From: Heterobilharzia americana
Lineage: Eukaryota > Platyhelminthes > Trematoda > Strigeidida > Schistosomatidae
Reading direction: 5' to 3'
Length of the DNA: 64,000 nucleotides
Assembly: GCA_944470555.2 (NCBI GenBank)
Contig: OX104129.1
Coordinates: forward strand, 44,363,998 to 44,427,997
A program made the position numbers and the translations under genes. Below are positions 46,901-61,300 of this stretch, piece after piece (the first letter of the stretch is position 1; every line of letters starts with the position of its first letter). The notes below the pieces were generated by a model. It did not search any database. It had not been told where the DNA came from and was given only the letters and a program-made list of their open reading frames with translations.

Positions 46901-49900
46901 CCTTTTTTTCTAATCTCACATACTTTAACAATGTCGTTACATGTGGTGACGGTTTAACTGTTCAATATATTGAAACATATTTTACCCACAAGCTGAGGCA
47001 TATTTTTACCTTACAGTAGTTCTATTTAATACTTCCTTACCCTTATTCTTACAATGCGTCAAGCCCACAAATAGTTATCCACCACACATGCTCAATTTTT
47101 TTCTAATACGTTTAATTCTTGAAAAGTTCAACGATGCAGTCATCAGTTTCTTTGGCTTTTGGATCTCTTCAATAACTAGTTAAATTTTTACCAGAGAACT
47201 GGTTTGACTTTGACGCGTTTTTGTTGTGCCTTTCTCTTCTTTGAAAGATACGATGTGCTTTATGAATAATGGATGCTTAGCGAACGTTTCCATGCAGCTT
47301 TTCCTTACTTTTGTTGCTGGTGGTCTTGGAAATGTTTTCGAGTTTTTGTTAATATCACTTCGTTTTGTCTTACTGAGTCCCTTTTTTCAATAGCTTTTAT
47401 CAACACGTTTATTTGTGTTGAATAAAGCACTTTTTCAAAATGGATGTTGATTTCTTCGTAATTCAATAAGAGGCATTCATAATCACCAGTTGAATTATCC
47501 ATCTGACAGTCTGTTCAATTATTATCCCATTTGGATAGTTGTCTGCTGTTTTGCGTTTGTAGTTAGTCAATTAAGTTACTGGCCGAAATACGAATGTTCA
47601 AATCATGGACGTCTCCTAGTTGAAGGCTGCTTTTTGACAATGTTCCATTCCCTTCCAGATGAAAAGAAGAATCGTACGCCTTCTTATGGAGAAGACGTTC
47701 AAACAGAAGTTTATAACGAAAAGGGATTCTTAAGTCCTCAACATTCAATTAATCGATAGACACATGAAAGCAGGCTCAACTTATCTAGAATTCATTCGAC
47801 CAGGTTGGAAATGGAAATGTCACTTGTCGAAAAATCGTTATTTATAACGACTCTGCAGCAGTATTTTGCAGAGACGTTAGTAATTTTACTTGGCTGCTTC
47901 ATCAGTACATATCTGTTTTGTAAATGAAGAGACAGATTATATCAGATCTTTCTTCCTAACCGAATATACCTGGATTTAAAATTTAGTCAACTGCCTTATA
48001 AGATTAAACTTCCTGCAGACATATTCATTTTGCTTGATTATGAAGATAATGATGAGGAAAACTCCCTTAGCTACCAGAGGCTAGAATTTTTACACCCTCC
48101 AAAATTTTACGTGATAAGTACTTTTCATATATTGTACGAAGAAATGGATTTCCATACTACGTCTTGGTTAAACAAATACAGCTAACAAATAATTGTACTT
48201 AGACTAAAAAAAGTATAAAAATGCCTTCTATGCGTTAATTCAACATGTGCTCAGTTCATTTTGACTTTTTACATCAATACAAAACTATGAACATGTTTAA
48301 CATTATGAAAGTTTTCTTGTGATGAATGGTTGAAAATAAAAATTACACTGTGCAAACAGAAGTAGGTTTATTTGGTTTATCTGGCTTAACAACTAACACT
48401 AGGTTCAGTAGGTTTTGTTAATAGCTAGAATTAAATGTAGAATGGACGTTTAAGAACTCTTGTGCTGGATGATTGCACATGACTACCATTGATACCATTG
48501 AATGTCGAGGATTACTCACTTGGTTATAGTGTTAAAATGGCAGGATATACGCTGATGTCAAAAAAACCTACCAACTTTACTACGGACCAGTGTAACTCGT
48601 TTAATTAATAGGTTGAAATACACCATGAATTTTATGCGAATACATCGAATCCAGTAACATAACTTGTAACTCATTTTTCAGGGTATCTTTCATAGTTTTA
48701 ACAGTTAGCCATGACCTGTAATGTTAGTCAGGCTGAAATGCAACATGCATTCCCCACCAAGTAATAAATTTATCAGAATCCTCTGTTCCATTTCCATGAA
48801 ACAATGGCAATATTTTTTTATTCACTAGTAATTAATTGTTCTCCTTCCAGGTGGTCCAGAATTACTGATACGTATGACTCGAAGTGATCATCGTGAACTG
48901 AAATCAGCTGGAGCTACAGCATTGGCTGCTTTAACTACCGGCAATGGATCGATTTGCAGGTAATCAAAATTTGATTAGACTAACCTGCTTCATATTATTT
49001 TGTGAAAGATGTCAGCCTAAACTATGTAGTTGTATAGGCCAAGAAATATTATATATGAAATATGCATACACATATACATATAAAATAGTAGTAACCTCCT
49101 AATATCATTTGCCTTCAAAAGCTATTTCTCAGGCATAGTGTAATATTGAGTAGACACTACCACAGTTACCTTCACTGATATCGTCAGCACTAGCCATACA
49201 TTGGTTTTTATCTTTCAGAGAAGTGGCAAGTCGAAATTCTGGTATTGAAGCCCTCGTAAGTTGTTTACATATGCATGACCCAGAAGTCGATTCAATCACT
49301 GTGGGTGGTTTAGTAGCACTAACAAATTTAGCCCTTGAAGAAACTACTCGATTGAAAGTTTTACACTCAATGACAGCCAAACTATTTGTGTCAACTTTAA
49401 ATTCAAGGTTAGTTTAAGTATTTCAAATATTGTGTTAAACATCAGATTTAATGCCATAATATATTATATATTGGCCACTAATAATTGTATAAATTGAAGG
49501 CCTCTGACAGATAGTTTCGTTCAAATTATGTCAGCAAATAAACTTATTGATAGTTTTATCATTAGGATGACTCTCATCCCTGGTATGCGACTAAGATACT
49601 TATAAGCGCACATCACAATCACCTATCAGTCTAGTTATTTCAATGGCAAATCTTCGACGTATTTGCAGGCATTTCACAAGGAAGTTTTAAAAATAAATGC
49701 GTATAAACAAACATATACTCAAGTGTTGTGGTTGTGTTACATCATATTTAGCCCCAAAAAGCAAGAAAAAAAGGAGGAATTCATTGAACCGACAAATCCC
49801 CGGGCACAGAGTACAACTACATCTTATAATATGAATAACCCACAGTAATCATCAATTTACATAAAAAATGACAGGACAGCTTGTAAATAGAGGCCAGAAA

Positions 49901-52900
49901 AGGAATTAGTATGGCTTGAATTTGCTACTGAAGTCTTTTATGTCCCTGGATTAACGTCACTTTGATGTTCATTCTTTTCACGGTTACACTCATTTGCAGT
50001 TGTCAAAAATATCAAGCAGAGTTTCATAACCACTGCTTTCATTTGAAGATGTTAAACAGAACGTTTTCCTAAAGTTGTCTGATTTAGTATGACTCGTGTC
50101 TGATATATGTTTGTATTTGAATAAGGATTGAAATTCTTTTCGCTTGTGCTAATATGCTGAACAGCCATCATTCTATCCGTTAACATGTCCAGCGTGTTGA
50201 CTGCTTTAATGATCTATGAAAAGGCTTCTAAGGATAAGAAAACCCTGAACTTTGAAATATTAAGATAGAATAATTTGAAGAGAAATTACAGAATGTCTTG
50301 ATGCTACTTGTACTCCTGATGTTGCTTAGTATGACAACTAGAACACTATAGTTGACCTAGAAAAGCAGATAAATCAACGTAGGACTGTGCGTAGAAGTAC
50401 ATCAGTTCAATCCTCCATACTTCTTAGTAGCATACAACGAAGTAGCGGATAGCAAACGAATGAAATAAAAAAAGTTAACCATGATCACCTGTGCTATGAA
50501 ATATTAAGGGTTACACCAACCTACGATAGGGCACAGCAACTAACCGTGAAGTCAATAAGTGTAAACGGGAGGTTAGAAATCCTTGGCTAGAATCCTAAAG
50601 TAACGATTCAAAATCTATTACGATGATGCTGATGATTTGATCACCATAATTTAGATCTTGAAGGTCTTACTCATCTGTTCATTCCTTTTTGCAAGTTTTC
50701 ATTGTTTGGTTTTAAGGGACGCATTCAAAGTCAATAATATTACACTAAGCTCTTCCAGGTTAATACTAGATAGAAATATCTACTGAACAGTGGGCAAACA
50801 TCTGCAATTCATAAAATATGGGGAGCCATTATGAACCACTACACGTTGAATGAAACAAAATTGTTACTTCCAAGAAATTTTCTGTCGACATATCACTTTT
50901 TAAAATATTATGGTCTGTTTGGTTTCTGACAACTGAGTTAACTTAGCAGATAGCAAATTTACATGAAAGCTAGTCAAATGTAAGATGCTTCAAGATTGAT
51001 CTGCAGTCACTCCTAGTTTAAGGATAACGAGGGAGGTGGTTGAATGCTTCGGACACTTCACTCACTTGGGAAGTTGCACTAGCTCAAAACTCAGCATACA
51101 TACAGAGGGTTGGTTTGGTATTTGTCAAATTGCGTAACCTCTGGCGCTGACTGGCTAGGTATCCTGCTGTCTTCCAAAGGATGAGTTTGTTGCACCTCAG
51201 TCGATTCTGTTTTGTTGAAAGGTTGTGAGCCATGGCCGTTCAAAGTAGATATGAAGTGATTAGAAGTCTTTAACCATAGGTTTCGTAGTATTATTGCTCG
51301 TGTATGGTGGACCCACCGCGTGAACAGTGCAGAGGTCGGGAAAGAGGACTGGACAAGATTAAATGGTCAGTCGATGAGGTTATAAAATCTTTGCCGACTA
51401 AGGGGGGATGGACATGTGTTGTGCATACCAGGCTACCACCAACCTTGACCTGTGGTGTTACTCAAAGTGAGATTGGGTTGTTAGAAGCTTCAGGTTGGCC
51501 GCATCAAGAAGTGTCACCAACCGATGAAGTCTCTAATTGTTGTTGTGAGCAGTGTATGCGGATGTAGACTACTTGCCTAGGGTTTTCGGGTCGACAGGAA
51601 TCAGCTGATTGAGGACTCTTGTTAATATTTCTGAAAATCGGTCGCGGTGGTGCAGTTCAACTTACTCTTTGAAGTCTTCTTAAACTTGGAAATGTTTTCT
51701 TATCTTGATTTTCAAATTCCTTACCTTCCAGTGCGCCTGTTTACTCTGACTTCAGTCTTTTTCTATCCTCTTGTTCCTTGCATGCTATTGTGAAGTGTGA
51801 CAGCTTGAACGAATGCGGTTTTATGCGAGGTTTTATGTTGATTTTTCTGGGTGTCTATCTTTCTATCTGTCTATCTATCTGTGTCTGTATGTCTATCTGT
51901 CTGTCTATTATAAGTGGTTTAATATGACGACAATAATTAGCTAGCTGTACACTAGAAGCTTAGTAACTTCAAAAGGAGTTGTTTGATATCTCTCACAACA
52001 ACGGAGAAAAATTATTCTTACAACAAAATGTTGCAGTGATTACTAGTAATTATGAGTTTCCGGTGAAATTCTAGAAAGCTTGGTAAAACGCGTAACTCAG
52101 TGGTGAACAAATGGGTTAACGATGAATGATAAGAATTCGGTGAAGAAATTTAATTATTCTCTTCTGAAAAGATGAACTGTTGATCACTGAGTTTTTCAAG
52201 AAGTTTAGAAGTTTTGCCATACGAAAATTGAAACGAGATATCGTTTTGTTAGAAAACAGAAAACTTTATAAAATTTCAAATTTCTTTCTTTTTTGCAAAA
52301 CTTTTTAATATTATGCAATTATGAAAATCAGTTTGATTATTTTATCTTGAAATGAATTTAGTTCAGTTCTAACTCAAGCAAAAGCTGCATTGGCCGTGGC
52401 CTCAATAATCTGTGAACCTAATACTGTACAACAATTTCGTCATCTTGGTGGTTTATCAAGTTTAATTAGTTTAGTTCAATCATCAAATAATGATGTACGC
52501 CGTGCAGCATGTTGGGCAGTTGCTACACTTGCTGCTGATCATACCGTCGCTATGACATTGTCACAGTTAGAGTAAGTAACAGGCATAGTTAATCCTATTG
52601 GGTTTTTGAGTATTTTGTATGAACTTATTAGTGATACAATGTGTACTTTGAAGTTGTTTTATACACCTGCAGATTTAATACTTCTGATGACAAGAATAAT
52701 AAGCTAGTTTTGTAATTAAGCAAAACATTTTCATAAATCTGAAGTCTATTATGGATCACTGTTGGTAAACTGTAACAAATACCATCTCGTAAACGAAATT
52801 GTTTAAACTTACATAGCTTATACTGCTTAATTTCAGTGATGGGACCTACATAGCCGAAAGAGTAACTTTGTTCGAAGGCTAAACAACGATCACATAAATT

Positions 52901-53030
52901 ACTTTTTTGCATATGAATATCTCATAGCATTCACACTGCTAGTTTTTAGTCTCTGATACTGTTTCCGATATTATTTGATATCCCACTCCTGTCGCCATTT
53001 TATAACCTTCGTCGTCACTTGTTATAACCT

Positions 53031-53069
<39 letters not shown>

Positions 53070-54336
53070 ACGTTTGAAAAATAACCTTCAGGTTGCATCC
53101 CTTGATGATCACTTGGTCCCTTGATAGGCGGAAAATGTGGTAATATGACAAAGCTGTATAGTACCGGTAAAAATATATACAAAATACAATGGCCTATATG
53201 TATATTTACAATCCCTCTGGCTATTTCCAGGCTTTTCTAGATTTGAATCCTATTGGGGTTTCGTCTCCGAAATCAATATCATATTCATACGTTGGTTCAT
53301 AAGCTTTCTTCTAAAACTTTGGGACAAAAGGATTGGTTAAAATGGGCTTTAGGAGTTTACGGTTACTTAGGAAGATTTTGGTTGTTTTATTCAGCACTAT
53401 AGCATATTACAATATTATTTATTATCTTGGTAAAGACTACTGCGACTATACAATTTGTAAATGTAAGTAATTATCCTTATTTTTGACTGAGTTCGACTGA
53501 AGTGTTTGCAACTCCTTGAATCCATGGACCAATAATAATTGATAACGGCAGCACTATTTTTGCATCCTACTATCACTTTTATATGCATTTATGAACAATG
53601 TTATCTGATTTTTTTTCTTATTACTACTTAAACAGGTGATAACTTGAACAAGTTTTATTCTCTGCAGAAGTGGTTTCCATAAAGTCCCGAAATGCCAAGA
53701 ATTTATTTTCTGCCTCATTAAGACTTCATAAATATATTTTCCCCGTAAAACATTTACACATTGTTGAAATAATTTAATTTTAATCGGCCAAATTTTGACC
53801 TTGAAGTCTATAAAATTTTTAATTCTTTGAAGGGAATGAAAGACAATTTCAATTCTCATTCTTTGTGCAGAGGTTTAAGTGTTCTGTTTCTGATTACTAA
53901 GAATTCCAGATATAAAGCCTCTTCCATCATTCTTACCAATGAAGATACATTACCAACTGTGTGAATATTCATCTAGTTTCAGCACCATATAGGTTGCTTT
54001 CCAAGTGAAAATATGTTAAAGAAAAGAGGAGGTGTTCCAAGATTATTACAAATATTGTTTTGGTATTCATCTAAAATAGCTAACCTGATATGACGGTCTT
54101 TAGTCACTTGCTTTTGCTATATAACCTTCGTGTAAATGAAAGGAAAAAAAGGAATTAGACTATTCTGTCATGCGTTTCTATTACCAGTTGATTCAAATTT
54201 GACAGTGTGAATATAAACAAAACTGCTGTATGTGTTAATTCACAGCGAAATTCTCAGAGGACACACAAGTTATGCATATCAGTTTGAAGCACTATATCGG
54301 TGGTCAGTGAAAAATATCAATTTCACATGCAATGGG

Positions 54337-54402
<66 letters not shown>

Positions 54403-57400
54403 TTAAACAGCAGTTTCAATTTGTGACTACTTGTATGCGTCTTAAATGTGGTTTTGGTGAGAAACCAGTGGGTACCAAATGACCAGACTTTTCTTTGAAT
54501 GTGTTTCAAAAGATAAGGCTGTATTCATACTGTAAAATTTGACTGGAAATCCATGCTTCAAATTAATTATTTAATTAGCGGTGAAATTTCCATAGAATAT
54601 ACTGCGTGACTTAAGTTGCATGAGTCATAGTATTCCAAAAGGGAGGAAAGCAATTAAGTTATTAGTTATTTGGATGCTGTGACACGAATCTTCATTAACG
54701 AAGTGGAAATTTTTGTACCCAAAAGATAAACCAAACAAGAATTTGCCGTCATTGAGACAAATTTTTAAATAGGGTAGGTGCTTGGCAAAGTTCGTCATGA
54801 AGGGATTAGACACAAACACCAAACCACTGCCAAATAACTGACTATCACTCAACTTTCTTTGAAAGGATACAAGATTTTGAAAGGTGTCATGAAATTATGA
54901 AATGGGCTTCAAAAATGTGCTTGTCTACCGCTGAACCTGTCCCAACATATATAACTATTTAGTTTCTAGATAGATCGATAACGTGGAGATGTCACATACA
55001 GGTTTAAATACAAACCTTCAAGTACATTTAGAAGCACATAAATCGAAAAGATCCACAAGTGATTTCTACTGTATTATCTGAAATCATTCTTATGAAGTCA
55101 AAGTTTAAACGATGCAAGGTATATACAATTGAAATTGTCACACATATCATGGAGATAGTATATGAAGTTGATAGTTCAAAACTCAGATGTAAGTAGTACA
55201 TACATTATATGAGCTTCCTTTTCACTGAACTTGGAAGCCATATATTGCTTAAGCCAGCTGTAATTGCATAAATCTCATTACTTTTAAAACAATCTTCAGT
55301 AGTTCCAGTACTTCAGCTAGTTCATGCATTTTCAGTAAACACCGATGTTAAATTGCAAATCACACTGGATCGTGCTTTCGTCGGCAACATTATAGGTGTG
55401 CATAGGATGTTTATAAGATTTTTATCCAGAAATCCTTGTAGAAATCAGCTTCTGAAGAAAACCGGCCGTGAAAATTCCTACTTTTTTAATGACATATCAG
55501 TGACACATTTGTTGGGTTTTCCACAAAGGATAATGACCTAATTTTCTTTTCTTACCTCAAAGAAATCAGATATGGTAATTAATCACTTTTATATTTTCCA
55601 GGAACAAATCTTGTAATTGAAGTGTGTGTTAATACGACTGTACATCATTTGAAGGTGAATTCAATTCGAAAGTATATTCACTGAACAGCATTCACTAACA
55701 CATTTCCAATCTAAAACGTATTAAGATCATCTTTAAATGCGGACACATTCATTTTTCTACCTGGACAAGTATTTTTCAACCAGGTTTCTTTATTTTTACC
55801 AAGGAAAATAAATACTTTACATCAAATGGATTTAAAGCAGGTGATATTTTAAACAATAGAAAACTATTGACATTATCCTTTCTGCTAATTTATTTAAAAC
55901 GGTCAAATGGTAGATAGTTATATTCCATATTGTCTGCCTAGACAGTACTAAATTTCTGCAGGAAGCTCATCAACTCAACAGTTCACCTTTATGTACAATG
56001 GAAAACCTTTTTATAGAAGTTTGTCACACGAAAATCATTCTTAAGCCTTGTTTCGTTTCATATACAAAGTCTTTCAATCATTTTCTTCTACGCTTCAATC
56101 GTTTCTCATTATAACTGATCTTTCACTGAAAATAAACTTACTGAATTAATTTCTTTATCTCACTGTTAACATGTAGTCTAGGTATGTAATCGAATATGAT
56201 GAAAAGTGTGTATAGATTTTAGGTGCTGTTAACAACTAAATAACTCTTTCTATATATTTTCATTTTTGACAGCTGAAACCTTTATTATTTGTTGACATTT
56301 GTAATTCTCCGTTGTTATACTATACTGGGTCAAACTTATCGACATCTGTTGGCATATGAGCTCCTACGCAGATGTCTCAATATTACCTGTAAATTTATTG
56401 TCATAATCGACTTAATTGTGGCTAGCAGTGGAATCTAGAACGCAGGTAAATTCAGCTGACGAGTTACAAATAGAACGAAGGTCCCGTCCTGGATTCTACT
56501 ACTAGCCACAACCAAGTTGATGATAACTTAAATCTTTGTTGTAAATTTCGAAGTAAGTCTTGTTTGTTTTATAGCTGTATGAATACTTCTTTTTTGGTCT
56601 TTTTTTAGTGGTATAACTATTTTGCAAAACTTGAATGAATCAGTATCACGAAAAAATGCTTTCACTGAATTGGCTTTAAAACGTGTACTTGATGCCAATT
56701 TAATGGCTAAGTTTTCACTAACTGGTTACTTAGGTATGGAATTCTATAAATTTATTTACTTTTTGAAGTCATTTCAATGTTTTCTTTTCGGAGGGGGTCG
56801 TTTCCTTGGACTATGTATAACGATATGTTTGAGTATTCAGTTGATAGATGTAAATAAGATGGTAGGAGAAACGATAACAATGAAGGTTATAATAGTAAAC
56901 TGAACAATTATAATGAAATTGCGAGATAAGTTGCCACATGATGCACGTGCTTCCCGAACGTTTTTTGCGAGTATTATCCCGCCTGGTTTTCCAGAAAGAA
57001 ATGAAAATCAATTTAAGGTTTAATTCATGAACATTTTGATACACAGCTACACCAGAACTAGCTTTCAGTGTCACACGTAAAGTAGAAAGAAAAAGCTCAA
57101 GAGAAGTCAGTTTTCGATACTTGTGCATGGCGGAAGCACTGGTAACTCATCGATTCAAGCTTGATCTCTACCTTCAAGAGACGTACGAGCAATCCGTTAT
57201 CTTCCTATGGTCTTAACCATTCCTTCTGTTCTTCCTTTTTTCGAAGTTTATCATAGTTATTCAGTTTACTATTATCCCCTTTATCATGATCCTTACTTCT
57301 TTCTTCTTCCACCTCTTGTACATCTAAAAATTGGGCAGACGATCAACCATCGCATTTCACATTTATAAGAAGAACAAGATCATTTTTATTTGCAAAGAAA

Positions 57401-58261
57401 TATTTCTTTATATAAGCATAGGATCTAGACCTTGTGATAGACTAAAATTTCATTACAGTTCTTTTCTATATATATCATGTAGTGTAACGTCATGAGTTAC
57501 TGAAGTTATGATCAGAATTTGTCGTTCATATTTATACCAAGACGTAACTGAAAATTTTCGCCACCATTTAGGATTCAACATAAATAATCGACAACATTGC
57601 GCTTGATTTCAGAGAGCTGCTTTACTCTCATATCACTATGAGTAATAAGTTCTTCTTGAAACATTATTAGCAAATAATACTGTTGTACTATTTGATACAC
57701 ACAAAAAAGTATAGTGGTAAAAAAAGTTTTTTAACGACTTTAATATCAAGCTGTACAGTCTTACTAATAATTAATAAGTGTCCAATAATTACACCACAAC
57801 GTTGCTGAATCAGTATATTCACAACACAGTTGGTGGTTAAGACATTGGTTCACTTGGAGGAAATATAAAACGAGTCTATAAATATTCTAACTAAGTTGAG
57901 CAACGACGGATGACGAAAGAGAACGAAGTAGAAAACATATCAGCATTAGGTAATATTCGATAATTATTTTGGCCCAATAAGGATGCTGGTAAGACAACGT
58001 TATCAAGTTTGTGCTGATGATGTTTTCTAGAATGACAATGGAAGCTTCACGATTAAACCATCCTACTCAGAGGACATTATAAGAAGTCTAAATACGTTTG
58101 GCAACCGTTTTGGACTTCTTAAGTGTTAGATAACACTGGTCTACACCAACTCTTAGTTTAAGGATAGAAACTGAAGCGATAAAGTACACTGGTCAGTTCA
58201 CTTGTTATTATTATTATTGTTTTCAACTAAACTTCATCAGGCATCACTCTAATATACATAA

Positions 58262-58316
<55 letters not shown>

Positions 58317-61300
58317 TATAGTGGTAATTCTTTTGCAGGAGCGGTTACAAAAGAAGCAAATCTGCACATCAGTGCACACATTCCCTTATTTCTAATCTAT
58401 ATTTTGATGCTTTCTGAAGCTTGAGCATTTTCACTAACCTTCGTATATTTATTTGTCTATTCTCATACAATTCTATCTGTCCCGATATCATTATTTTTCT
58501 TTCCACCTGTTCTTTGCATACTGCATATGTCGAACCATCATCTTTCTCATCGCGTATGATGATTGGGTCGAAATGAAGCTTAGGGAGGCCAAGCCAAGAC
58601 ATACCATCAGTACATGACATTGTAACGACCAGTTGTTGATAAGTTTTCGTCTAGCCTGTAGATAGGTACGTTGTTGCAGGGGGCGCGCAGCGCAGTGTGA
58701 ATTTGATGGTAGCTACGAGAATCTGGAAAAGTAAAAAGGAAGAGAAGAAAAGTGAACCGACGACTCAGCAAGTACATAGGATGTACTTACATTTAATAAT
58801 AAAAGAACTGACAAACGGTAGAGCTGAACAACGAAGAGGTGAGGCGAAACTCTAAGGTGACTGAGTAAATTTTCGAATGCGCTACAACATCTCCAATTGT
58901 TAATCTAGGCGGTTTAGTAAAGTCTGGCTGAATCCCTTTAATTGTTGATGCCCAGTGATTGGTGACCATCAATGGCATGATTCATAGAGAATCAATTGCG
59001 TACATGAATCTAACTGTATTGTCTTTGAAACTCTAAGCATCTTTACTAAGCCTAATATAACTTTCTTTTCTCCTTCAAAACTTTTATCTATCTAAAAAAA
59101 TCCTGGTCTCATTCACTTGTTTTATTTGCGGCATTGTGAATTTTGTCATACTGAGGTGATGCACTTCTTTATAATCTGCCATATTGATCAGTCCATCTGT
59201 CATCAATGCCATCCATTCGATGGCGCCGTATCATACTAGTTTAAACAATGTATAACTTCTTGTTTCTTTTTCGGTCACATTGATTAATAATGAGCATGGT
59301 TTCACCCAGTTCAAGGAATCTTGTCTATGCTCCAGTAGCTCGTATTTTCAATCTAAAAACAATAAAACAATCGTATAACGTTTGTCGTTTAGACTTGGAA
59401 GATGATCTGTATCTTTTTGTGTAAACAGCAATCCACTGCTAATAAGATTTAATAGTAATTACGCTATATTGTTTTATATAACCATTATCATTCTTGAGTA
59501 ACGACCAATCCTGAAAAGAAGCTTACACTGTATTAAAATTTAAGGCAGTCTAGTAAGAACTGAAGATCTACATTACCTGTCAAAAACTTTTTAATAGTTG
59601 CGTATTTAATTCAGTTAATAGAATACCAGAGTAATATTACGAAAGCTAGTATTCGGTTATTCCACAAAACGAAATCTTCAATGTTGTAGAATGCCGAATT
59701 CATGCAGTAAATTCTCTTCTTGTTAATCTCATTCGCTGAAAATGTTCATTGTTAGCGTGAAAACAGTTGTGATCCTTAGAGATATTTTAAAATAATTTTT
59801 TATAATGAATTTTTCAATATCATCAAATGCTTTTTATTTGAACAGACTTTACAGATCATATACCAGATTTATTTTATGATCCGGGTCAAGTAACAAGTCC
59901 ATCATTGTTTCTTACGCTGGATGAATACAATGATCAGTCTGTGAATGATCGCCGACCAGTATTTTTGATAAATATACAAAAATGGTTAGCGGTTTAAAGT
60001 AAATAATTTTTTTCTGTGAAAAAAACTTGTATCTACTTAGCTTGTCCACTTATGGTCAGACGACCGATCTCACAAACATTAGAAAACGGTTGACTAATTT
60101 TCTATCAGTTTGAAGATTTCCTGACTGTCAATCGCATTTTAATGGCTTAATCATAAAGTCTCCGATATATATCCTGTGAAGTATATTATACTGCATTATA
60201 CTGTATTTCTTGTGTTGATTGTTGACTTGCACTAGATTGATGTGTTTCCCTTCGAATAACACTCACAGTACTCTTCGGAAATGAACAAAAACCCTTCGTT
60301 ATTATTGAGTCATCTGACTGCTTACCTGATAGTTGCATGAGTGACTAGTATCAGTAGTTCTTAAGATGGTGAGATATGTTTAGTCACAGTTTATCATGAT
60401 GTTGCATCTTTCGAAAACAACTTGGAAGCTGACAAATAATGAACGTTCTTTTCTTACTTTTGAAGATATTACTGACTGAACTGTAGCTCACTGTTTACTC
60501 TACATCAGTTATAAACGTTTCAGAGTTGATCTGAAAACGGAGAAGAAGATCGTGTGATAGCACAATATTTTTTTCTGTACAACGATCACATATCAGAAAA
60601 AACATCTTGTACGTAGTTTTCAAGTCAAAAAGTGTGGATTGTCTTGCGAAAATAACACATTTTTCCCAGTTGCTATTCAGTTACATAACTGACATTGTCA
60701 CCTTTCTAAAGCAAATAAAATAAACATCCCTAGTCGGTTTTGAAATATACGCTTAGTCTTTCATGCTAAAAGCAATATGCAAACAAAGGTGATATTTACT
60801 AAGTGTCCTAATTCTAGAATTCAGAAATACCTTGAAAATGTGCATATCTCAAGTAATAAAGATAGTGATACACTACCAAACCCTAGTTGCTAAGATTATC
60901 CCGTGGAAAATTGAGCGCTATATATTTTCGACTGTTCGTAAAATTCCTGTTATTCTGCTTAAGATACTAGACCCTAAACTACGAAACGTTCAGAAAAATC
61001 TTGTTTTGATTTTCAAGACACACTGGGATTATATTTAAATACGATATTATGATAAAGATACTTGTTTAGACACTAGATTAGTGAAGTGGACGCTTTTGTG
61101 TAAATATTCTAGCATCACTTAGTACCATTACTCTATTTGCAATTAATTGAAGAAGCTTACTAAGACCATGTTAAAAGCTCCCCTCTCATACCATATATAT
61201 AAGCTGCACACTCGTTCATTTTAAATTCCAAGAGGAAACTATTTCAGATTCCTTACACACATGAAATTCTCTCTCTTCAAGTCTGATGAGCCATTACAAG

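Larger units (their letters stand above)
52572..56339. other. Most of intron 12
   Basis: AT-rich intron with two (AT)n tracts listed separately. Short open frames such as 53554-53859 and 55353-55541 have no recognisable domain. Confidence 0.45.

Noticed and set aside
47305..47748. Two minus-strand frames in intron 9 as a nested gene
   Set aside because: The first weakly resembles a reverse-transcriptase FEKAFDS block and adjoins an RTE-like relic; the other has an open plus-strand counterpart. Mobile-element remnant or chance is more likely.
54279..54509. Open frames on both strands across the AT tract
   Set aside because: They are Ile-Tyr repeats translated from (AT)n, not proteins.
58369..58620. 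Minus-strand 83-codon frame as a gene inside intron 13
   Set aside because: No domain, no homologue I recognise and no splice context. Length is within what chance gives in this composition.
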